Below, one piece after another: positions 6,688 to 12,050 of a DNA stretch of 12,050 nucleotides (position 1 is the first letter of the stretch; every line of letters starts with the position of its first letter). The notes beneath the pieces are model-generated. The model did no database searches. It saw nothing but the letters and a program-made list of their open reading frames with translations, and was not told where the DNA came from. Source of the DNA: Bacteroidales bacterium (lineage in GTDB: Bacteria; Bacteroidota; Bacteroidia; Bacteroidales; WCHB1-69); NCBI GenBank assembly GCA_028683685.1, contig JAQUHH010000044.1:1-12050 (forward strand), in the 5' to 3' direction. Position numbers and translations under genes: made by a program.

Positions 6688-6803
6688 GTAAATTTTGCAA
6701 TTCAAAAAAACTCTTAAAATAAAAAAAATGATAAAAAACCACTTTTTTTAGCTTAAACAAATAAGCTTTTGATAAAGAAACTTAAATTGACTCTATAAAC
6801 CCA

Positions 6804-7916
6804 TTAAAGATAAGCTTTTACCAATTTTTCATCCAACTGACTATCAACACAAAGAGCATGGAACTCTTTTAAAAGGTCTGAATTAAAAGGCACTCCTTTG
6901 CCAATTCGTTCAGTCATTTTAATATATTCTTTTTCACCAGGAGTAAATATCTGATTATGACCGGGTGCTTTTTTTGAAGCCCTTATTTCGCGTAAAATAT
7001 CGCCTGTGATTTTTTTAAATTCATCCACGTCATTAAAAGCATCTACATCAATTGCAATAAAAAAGTGTCCCAAAGGATAAGGAACCTTTTGACCGTCTTT
7101 GAAGCCCAGCAACATTTTCATAAAAGCGCCACTTTGAAGAGCTGCCGACAAAATCTCCACCACCAAGGCATATCCATATCCTTTGTAGCCTCCTGTCTCT
7201 TCTCCAATGCCGCCAAGTGGAGTTAAAGCAGCTTTGCCTTTGATTAAATCATCTAAGATTTCAACCGAATCAGTTTTACTGTTTCCTTGTTCATCAATTA
7301 CCCAACCTAGAGGAACGTCCTTTTTTTCTCGTGCATAAATTTCAATTTTTCCACGTTGTGTAACCGAAGTGGCACAATCGAGCAAAAATGGAAAATCTTC
7401 ATCGGTTGGAATTCCAAAAGTCATCGGATTTGTTCCCATCATATTTTCAACACCAAAAGTGGGAGCAATTGAGGGACGAGCGTTGGTTCCCGTAATTCCA
7501 ATCATATTTTCCTGGGTGGCCATCAAACTGTAATAACCGGCGATGCCATAATGCGTAGAATTCCGAACAGCCACCATTCCCAATCCATAAATCTTAGCTT
7601 TATCAATGGCTTTTTGCATGGCAAATTTTGCAATCACGTGTCCCATTCCGTTATTGCCATCAATAACCGCCGTTGCTGCCTTGTCTTTAACAACTTCAAT
7701 TTTGGTAATCGGATTCAAAATGCCTTCCCTTATTCTATCCAAATATATAGGTTTCAAGCGATTAACCCCATGAGAATCAATTCCTAACTGATCCGCAGTA
7801 ATAAGTACCTCCGAAACAATTTTTGCATCATTTTGTGGAACCCCATACTTTACCAACAATTGTATCATGATTTGCTCAATGATATCAAACGGTATCCATT
7901 TTATCTCTTTATTCAT
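6804..7916 (-). CDS. Ldh2-family malate/L-lactate-type dehydrogenase
   Basis: A 370-residue cytosolic NAD(P)-dependent oxidoreductase of the Ldh2 (malate/L-lactate/ureidoglycolate/sulfolactate) family, unrelated to classic Rossmann-fold malate dehydrogenases. Motifs: 'GIDSHGV' (45-51, His49 the likely catalytic residue), 'GMGHVIAKFAMQKAIDKA' , 'VRNSTHYGIAGYY' (117-129, His122), 'TNARPSIAPTFG...GTNPMTFGIP' and 'LGGIGEETGGYKGYGYALVVEIL' (234-255). Length is slightly above the family's 330-360, with a charged C-terminal tail. The substrate cannot be read from the sequence; oxidation of a 2-hydroxy acid to a 2-oxo acid is the family reaction. It follows the rhodanese-like gene by 85 bases without a visible promoter element, so cotranscription is likely. 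No convincing terminator lies between it and lepA. Confidence 0.93.
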   Translation of the reverse strand: MNKEIKWIPFDIIEQIMIQLLVKYGVPQNDAKIVSEVLITADQLGIDSHGVNRLKPIYLDRIREGILNPITKIEVVKDKAATAVIDGNNGMGHVIAKFAMQKAIDKAKIYGLGMVAVRNSTHYGIAGYYSLMATQENMIGITGTNARPSIAPTFGVENMMGTNPMTFGIPTDEDFPFLLDCATSVTQRGKIEIYAREKKDVPLGWVIDEQGNSKTDSVEILDDLIKGKAALTPLGGIGEETGGYKGYGYALVVEILSAALQSGAFMKMLLGFKDGQKVPYPLGHFFIAIDVDAFNDVDEFKKITGDILREIRASKKAPGHNQIFTPGEKEYIKMTERIGKGVPFNSDLLKEFHALCVDSQLDEKLVKAYL

Positions 7917-8001
7917 ATTATTTATTCCATTTTAAAAAAATTATACAAGAATGTACTTTTCAAAATAAATTACAATGATTTATATCAAAATACACTTTTG
8001 C

Positions 8002-8370
8002 TTAATCATTTCTTCCACAAGAGCACTTACAAGTACTATTTTGCAGACATTTTTCGTCCAAAGACAAAACAGGCAACTCTTTTAATTCCCATTCTTTCAT
8101 GCCTCCGACTATAAAATCAACATCAAATTCCAATCCATTTAAAAAAATTGCAATACGATTGGCTTTTTCTCCATCCGTGTCAAAAATTAAAATTTTAACA
8201 TTCACTGGCAAAGTAATCCAACGCTCTTTCAATTCCTTTTCAAAAATAGGATAAACCGTTGGTACATCTGGATACTTTTCAGCAAATTCACTTCTTGTTC
8301 TTACATCAAGAATAACACATTTCTCCTCCTTACACAAACGATACGCCTCTACCACACTATAAGCTTCCAT
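8002..8370 (-). CDS. Rhodanese-like domain protein lacking the catalytic cysteine
   Basis: A 122-residue protein with a single rhodanese fold. 'CVILDVRTRSEFAEKYPDVP' (18-37) is the typical LDVR-x-x-x-E-F segment, 'VKILIFDTDGEKANRIAIFLNGLEFDVDFIVGGMKEWE' (58-95) covers the active-site loop and the G-G-x-x-x-W helix. Where active rhodaneses have Cys (C-x-x-G-x-R) this one has Asp64 in 'FDTDGEKA', so ordinary sulfurtransferase activity is not expected. The protein ends with an unusual Cys-rich tail: Cys108, Cys114, Cys116 and Cys118 in the last 15 residues, suited to metal binding, a redox pair or sulfur acceptance. No signal peptide. It begins 23 bases after the lipoprotein stop, in an apparent operon with it. 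Its role is unknown; a binding or regulatory function is inferred. Confidence 0.85.
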   Translation of the reverse strand: MEAYSVVEAYRLCKEEKCVILDVRTRSEFAEKYPDVPTVYPIFEKELKERWITLPVNVKILIFDTDGEKANRIAIFLNGLEFDVDFIVGGMKEWELKELPVLSLDEKCLQNSTCKCSCGRND

Positions 8371-8393
8371 CTAAAGTAATATTTAAAGTATAA

Positions 8394-9401
8394 TCATTCA
8401 TTTTCATCTAAAATCTCTATATTAAAATAATCAGAAATCGACTTCCGCAAACTGCTATATGCTTGAAAAGGAACAAATTCCGGTTTTTTCTTTGAATGCA
8501 ATAAAATATATCCCATAGAAGCATTTTGCGAAAAGCTACTCAAATTAAGAGAATCCTTCATCTTTCCTTCAGAATCACGAATAACTACAGAACTTAAATC
8601 CTCATAATTCTCCATAAAAATAATACCTGCCCTATTGCATGCTACTTCCAACTCAGCAATATTTAACATCCATTCATCATTAATATCTTCAAATTCAGTA
8701 TCCAAAATTTTAAATGCAACAAAAGCACGGTAATTCAACACTGGTTCAACAAGTTCAGGTTTTGAAAAAATGATGTTTTCAACAAAAACAATATTTCCTT
8801 CATCATCAATTTGAAAAATCTCTTCCACTTCATTTAAGGTTTTCCTATTTGCTGACAAGTCTGTAACATCTATATAATCAGCTTTATCAACCGAAGTAAT
8901 AATACTATATGACTTAATGATTTTTAAAGACAAATCATCTTTTATTGACGCTTCCCACTCTTCGGTTTCAAGTTTTCCGGGTTTTTCTGTATTATTATCA
9001 TAGGCAATCATAATCGCAGAAATCAACTTTGTTGGATCTTCTTTTTGAGTTGTTATCAGCATTTTAGCTCTTGCATCATGTGCGGTCTGTTTTTCAACAA
9101 TATAAATATCAAAACTTTTATCCGCTTTAATCTTATATGAAATTATCCATTTATTATCATATTCAAAATTAAGCACTGGATTTTGCATTTTATTATGCTT
9201 CATCATTTTGTCCATAATACCATTCAGAATAACAAAATGAGAACTATCTGAAGACAGATTATTGGCTTTGATAAAACCAATTGGCAAACTTATTTCCTTG
9301 ATTAAACTCTCACGACTCTCTTTTTCTTCCACTAATGAGCTACAAGAATAACCTAGTAATAGCAAAAATAGAATAATTATCCAGAACCCAATTCTTTTCA
9401 T
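8394..9401 (-). CDS. Lipoprotein of unknown function
   Basis: A 335-residue exported protein. Its first 20 residues, Met-Lys-Arg then a strongly hydrophobic run ending Leu-Gly-Tyr-Ser-Cys, are a lipoprotein signal peptide. Cys20 is the lipidated residue, in the relaxed lipobox style of Bacteroidota. The mature part is acidic with alternating strands and helices and no membrane segment; I recognise no domain. Segments such as 'NKWIISYKIKADKSFDIYIVEKQ' suggest beta-sheets. Two glutamates at +5 and +6 after Cys20 vaguely resemble a surface-export signal, but not convincingly. The frame can be extended to a TTG at 9416, but the ATG at 9401 gives the better signal peptide. TATATTTG lies at 9449-9442. 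The rhodanese-like gene follows 23 bases after the stop. Confidence 0.8.
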   Translation of the reverse strand: MKRIGFWIIILFLLLLGYSCSSLVEEKESRESLIKEISLPIGFIKANNLSSDSSHFVILNGIMDKMMKHNKMQNPVLNFEYDNKWIISYKIKADKSFDIYIVEKQTAHDARAKMLITTQKEDPTKLISAIMIAYDNNTEKPGKLETEEWEASIKDDLSLKIIKSYSIITSVDKADYIDVTDLSANRKTLNEVEEIFQIDDEGNIVFVENIIFSKPELVEPVLNYRAFVAFKILDTEFEDINDEWMLNIAELEVACNRAGIIFMENYEDLSSVVIRDSEGKMKDSLNLSSFSQNASMGYILLHSKKKPEFVPFQAYSSLRKSISDYFNIEILDENE

Positions 9402-9441
9402 ACTTGAAATTTTCAATACAAAAATAATAAATATTGATTCA

Positions 9442-9449
9442 CAAATATA
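9442..9449 (-). promoter_or_regulatory. Candidate -7 promoter element for the lipoprotein operon
   Basis: The leftward strand reads TATATTTG, identical to the element before the MarR-like gene. Transcription would start near 9436, a leader of about 35 nt. No clear -33 TTG is found. It is the only such element seen upstream of the lipoprotein, rhodanese-like and Ldh2 genes, which supports one transcript for all three. Confidence 0.45.
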
Positions 9450-9481
9450 GTATAAATTTAAAACCTAGCCCTTCTATTGAC

Positions 9482-9510
9482 AAAAAAAGGAATTATAAAA
9501 AAACAATTCT
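9482..9510 (-). terminator. Possible terminator after the DoxX-thioredoxin gene
   Basis: On the leftward strand AGAATT pairs with AATTCC (9510-9505 with 9494-9489, one G-T pair) around a 10-base loop, followed by seven Ts (the As at 9482-9488). It lies directly after the stop codon at 9518-9520. The stem is short and AT-rich, so termination may be partial. Confidence 0.4.
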
Positions 9511-9517
9511 CCCCTTT

Positions 9518-10438
9518 TTATTTAAACCACTCAATAATTGCTTCTTCATCAATCCCATTGGGATGAATTCTTTTTTCAACATACGAATTGTTTATCAAGA
9601 AAATAGCCGGAAGTTTATTACCAGCAATCATAAGCAATGGTTTTGCAAGTAAAATACTATGCGGAACATGCTCCGATTTAGTAAGCTTATGAAAGGTCTT
9701 TAAGTCATTTTCATCTCCATTGATAAAGAAATAAAAAGACAAATCTGGATTTCGCAGCAAAATTAATTGTAAATTATAAGCGGATACAATACAATGCTGA
9801 CAACTGTAACTGAAAAAAGCCACCAAATGCTTCCCTTTTTGCAAATCAATTTGAGGTTGTTCTACTTCAGAATCCGAATAAATTATTGAATAATCCATTA
9901 AATATGGTTGATCAACATTATATTCATAATTTGATTTATCAAACTTTGGAGGATTGATAGTAAAAGGAACGATAATGGATAATAAAACTCCAAAGGCCAA
10001 TAAAATCCATTCTTTAGGATATTTTATTGCTTGATTTTTAAAATATAATAAGACAACAAAAACCAATAATACAATGTTTTTAAAAATGGATTCTATGGGA
10101 TCCATAATCATATATAATCCAAAACAATTACAATTGACATTTTTTCCTTGAAAAACCAAAAGGAAACCTAAATAAACAGAAAAAACAACCAAACTCAAAG
10201 CCGTTAGTGCCGAAACCAATTTGGGTTTAATATTCATAATTAAAAACAGCCCCAAAGCAAACTCAGAAGCAATAAGCAAACGAGCCATAATGGGGGCTAA
10301 TGTCCAACCTATAAATCCAGTTTCAACCACCGCAATTTCCAGCAATTCAATCGGAAAAAGTTTTACATAGGCAGAGAAAATAAAAACCATTCCCACTAAA
10401 ACAGAGATGATTTTTAAAATAATATTTTGGTATTTCAT
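9518..10438 (-). CDS. DoxX/MauE-like membrane protein fused to a thioredoxin-fold domain
   Basis: A 306-residue inner-membrane redox protein. The first half has hydrophobic segments at about residues 7-28, 45-67, 72-97 and 114-134, with a CxC pair (Cys103, Cys105) in 'NVNCNCFG', as in MauE/DoxX-type proteins. A fifth segment (143-161) leads to a soluble domain. This domain (about 190-306) has a thioredoxin fold with active site Cys213-Gln-His-Cys216 in 'FFSYSCQHC' and a probable cis-proline at Pro277 in 'LPAIFLI'. The family is thought to pass electrons between membrane and periplasmic thiols; placing the thioredoxin domain in the periplasm is inference. It has its own promoter-like element and is divergent from the debranching enzyme gene. 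A lipoprotein gene follows about 115 bases on. Its partner proteins are unknown. Confidence 0.9.
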   Translation of the reverse strand: MKYQNIILKIISVLVGMVFIFSAYVKLFPIELLEIAVVETGFIGWTLAPIMARLLIASEFALGLFLIMNIKPKLVSALTALSLVVFSVYLGFLLVFQGKNVNCNCFGLYMIMDPIESIFKNIVLLVFVVLLYFKNQAIKYPKEWILLAFGVLLSIIVPFTINPPKFDKSNYEYNVDQPYLMDYSIIYSDSEVEQPQIDLQKGKHLVAFFSYSCQHCIVSAYNLQLILLRNPDLSFYFFINGDENDLKTFHKLTKSEHVPHSILLAKPLLMIAGNKLPAIFLINNSYVEKRIHPNGIDEEAIIEWFK

Positions 10439-10451
10439 GATTATTTTTTGA

Positions 10452-10459
10452 CAAATGTA
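10452..10459 (-). promoter_or_regulatory. Candidate -7 promoter element for the DoxX-thioredoxin gene
   Basis: The leftward strand reads TACATTTG, matching TAnnTTTG, with a TTTG 16 bases upstream (10479-10476). It ends 13 bases before the ATG at 10438, so the leader would be only about 8 nt. Confidence 0.5.
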
Positions 10460-10612
10460 ATAAAAACCATCAATACAAATTGCATACTCATTAACAAAAA
10501 AAAATAAAACACTTAAAAGACAAATAATCGTTCGTATTTTACATAAAGAAAAACAATATTTATTTTCTGTTAAAAAATTTGAACTAAGTCATAAAGAAAT
10601 TGTTTTAATTGG

Positions 10613-10620
10613 TATATTTG
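10613..10620 (+). promoter_or_regulatory. Candidate -7 promoter element for the debranching enzyme gene
   Basis: TATATTTG matches TAnnTTTG. The expected start near 10626 gives a leader of about 17 nt to the ATG at 10643. The nearest TTG (10600-10602) is only 10 bases upstream, too close for a standard -33 element. Confidence 0.45.
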
Positions 10621-10642
10621 CAATAAATTAGAAAATAACATC

Positions 10643-12050
10643 ATGTCATATATCGAATTTGATAAAACCAAACTTATCAATCTGGAATTTATGCTAGAAC
10701 GAGAAATTGTTAGAGCAAACAGAGGTGGTTCATTTGCATGCCAAACCATTGTTGGTTGCAATACCAGACGACATCATGGACTATTAATCGTTCCACAGCC
10801 TTCCATTGACGGCGAAAAACACATACTTCTCTCTGCTTTACACGAAACAATTATACAACATGATGCTGATTTTAACTTTGGCATTCATCGTTACAAGAAT
10901 GGACACTACTTCCCAAAAGGACACAAATATGTTCGATATTTTTCCACCGATCCAAATCCTGTTACAATATACAGAGTGGGCGATGTAATGTTGCAAAAAG
11001 AGATGGTATTTAGCTCGACTAAAAGCCAAATATTATTTAAATATACTTTATTAAGTGCAAACTCGGAAACCAAGTTGAGATTTAGACCTTTTTTAGCATT
11101 TCGCAACATCAACCATTTATCGAAACAAAACGAATATGCTGACACTTCTTTTCAAAAAATAAAAAATGGCTCAAAATGGAAAATGCACCAAGGATATTCT
11201 GAACTATATTTCCAATTTTCAAAAAAAGTCGAATATTTTCATATTCCAGATTGGTATTACAACATCGAATATTTCAAAGAAATTGAAGCTGGATATGACG
11301 CTCTAGAAGACTTATATGTTCCTGGTTTTTTTGAAATTCCAATTAAAAAAGGCGAAAGTATTTATATTTCTGCTTCAATTGAAGAACTAGACCCCTCCGA
11401 ATTTAAAAACACCTTTAACCAAGAAATAGATGTTCGGATTCCCAGAACAAATTTCTTGCAAAATCTTCGAAATTCAGCCTTGCAATTTATTCAAAAAAAT
11501 AATAATGAATGCGAAATAATTGCTGGATATCCATGGTACGACCGCATGGGAAGAGATACATTTATGTCTGTTCCTGGATTGCTATTGGTAAACGGCGATT
11601 TTAAAATTGCCAGAATGGTCTTCGACACGATGATAAAACAAATGAAAAATGGATTTTTTCCAAATTTTGGTAAAGAACAAAAAATCGATTATCACAGTGC
11701 AGACATTTCATTATGGTTTATATGGGCTCTTCAACAATACATTATATATACTGGCGAAGATAAAGACATTTGGAAAACATACTCAAAAACCATCAAGAAA
11801 ATACTAAACAGCTATCGTTCTGGTCATGAAAATGGCATTCACATGACAGATAATGGACTAATATTTAGCTACCAACATGGAAAAGCTCTAACATGGATGA
11901 ATACCATCATTGATGGATTGCCCGTAAATCCCAGATATGGACTTTGCGTTGAGGTTAATGCACTATGGTACAATGCCTTGTCCTTCAGCCTAGAACTTGC
12001 TGGAAAATTTAAAGATCATGATTTTATCCATGAATGGAAAGATATCGCAG
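10643..12050 (+). CDS. Glycogen debranching enzyme (amylo-alpha-1,6-glucosidase), C-terminus cut by window end
   Basis: The first 469 residues of a cytosolic glycogen/alpha-glucan debranching enzyme, open to the window end. Family members of this type have about 640-650 residues, so roughly a quarter is missing. The N-terminal domain (to about residue 235) shows 'NTRRHHGLLIVPQP' (40-53), 'HKYVRYF' and 'LRFRPFLAFRN' (145-155). The catalytic (alpha/alpha)6-type domain shows 'GYPWYDRMGRDTFMSVPGLLL' split over 295-315, 'YHSADISLWFIWALQQY' (350-366) and 'VEVNALWYNALSFSLE' (436-451). Asp354 and Glu437 are candidate catalytic residues by analogy with eukaryotic debranching enzymes, not proven here. 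It hydrolyses alpha-1,6 branch glucose of glycogen-like polymers. The ATG at 10643 follows a TATATTTG by 22 bases. In related genomes glycosyltransferase and GH57 genes often follow; they would lie outside the window. Confidence 0.95.
   Translation, partial: MSYIEFDKTKLINLEFMLEREIVRANRGGSFACQTIVGCNTRRHHGLLIVPQPSIDGEKHILLSALHETIIQHDADFNFGIHRYKNGHYFPKGHKYVRYFSTDPNPVTIYRVGDVMLQKEMVFSSTKSQILFKYTLLSANSETKLRFRPFLAFRNINHLSKQNEYADTSFQKIKNGSKWKMHQGYSELYFQFSKKVEYFHIPDWYYNIEYFKEIEAGYDALEDLYVPGFFEIPIKKGESIYISASIEELDPSEFKNTFNQEIDVRIPRTNFLQNLRNSALQFIQKNNNECEIIAGYPWYDRMGRDTFMSVPGLLLVNGDFKIARMVFDTMIKQMKNGFFPNFGKEQKIDYHSADISLWFIWALQQYIIYTGEDKDIWKTYSKTIKKILNSYRSGHENGIHMTDNGLIFSYQHGKALTWMNTIIDGLPVNPRYGLCVEVNALWYNALSFSLELAGKFKDHDFIHEWKDIA

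Noticed and set aside
6674..6760. A 29-codon upstream extension of the lepA reading frame.
   Set aside because: The conserved LepA N-terminus begins at the ATG at 6673, and the extension overlaps the candidate promoter.
6750..6767. Hairpin AGCTTA-N6-TAAGCT between the Ldh2 and lepA genes, considered as a terminator.
   Set aside because: On the leftward strand the stem is followed by As, not Ts, and the six-base stem is weak.
6761..6820. Direct repeat TAAGCTTTT occurring at 6762 and 6811.
   Set aside because: Only nine bases, one copy inside the Ldh2 coding end, and no third copy. It is not evidence of a mobile element.
9402..9416. A TTG start five codons upstream of the lipoprotein ATG.
   Set aside because: The ATG at 9401 gives a compact, typical lipoprotein signal peptide.
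10570..11145. Several short frames on both strands near the start of the debranching enzyme gene.
   Set aside because: They overlap a 469-codon frame with strong family motifs and are shadows of it.
1..12050. CRISPR arrays, tRNA or rRNA genes, insertion sequences and phage genes.
   Set aside because: No regularly spaced repeats, cloverleaf sequences, transposase motifs or terminal repeats were seen on reading through.

Overview
The DNA is AT-rich and has no visible Shine-Dalgarno sites. Several genes are preceded by TAnnTTTG, the Bacteroidota-type -7 promoter element. Two genes carry lipoprotein signal peptides with loose lipoboxes, and the LepA and glycogen-debranching proteins look like Bacteroidota versions. 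I infer a member of the Bacteroidota, perhaps Bacteroidales-like, but cannot place it further. No tRNA, rRNA, CRISPR array, transposase or phage gene was seen.

Layout, left to right. Positions 1-56 hold the first codons of a leftward lipoprotein gene cut by the window edge. After an AT-rich divergent spacer come three rightward genes: an unrecognised helical protein (369-842), a DUF1330-type protein (970-1305) and a small four-helix membrane protein (1392-1805). Everything from 1896 to 10438 reads leftward. It starts, in transcription order from the right, with a membrane DoxX/MauE-like protein fused to a thioredoxin domain (10438-9518). Next is a likely operon of an unknown lipoprotein (9401-8394), a rhodanese-like protein without its catalytic cysteine (8370-8002) and an Ldh2-family malate/lactate-type dehydrogenase (7916-6804). 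Then come lepA (6673-4886) with a strong terminator, and a two-gene unit of a small MarR-like regulator (4707-4375) and an 822-residue fusion (4364-1896). At the right edge, divergent from the DoxX fusion, a glycogen debranching enzyme gene (10643 onward) is cut by the window end.

Functional theme. Several leftward genes deal with thiol or sulfane-sulfur chemistry. The large fusion joins a CoA-disulfide/persulfide reductase-like flavoprotein, a rhodanese, a TusA sulfur carrier and a DsrE-like domain in one chain, so sulfur could be handed on through Cys42, Cys513, Cys592 and Cys783. The adjacent MarR-like regulator, with two long inverted repeats upstream of its promoter, is the natural candidate to control it. 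The DoxX-thioredoxin fusion has CxC and CxxC pairs on the membrane and thioredoxin parts. The cysteine-less rhodanese compensates, at least in appearance, with four cysteines at its C-terminus. LepA and the debranching enzyme are housekeeping genes and unrelated to this theme.

Two starts were moved from TTG to ATG (regulator and lipoprotein), and the LepA start was moved 29 codons inward. The fusion's domain architecture belongs to known families. The parts I consider least described are the regulator-operator arrangement, the cysteine-less rhodanese and its neighbours, and the unnamed lipoprotein.
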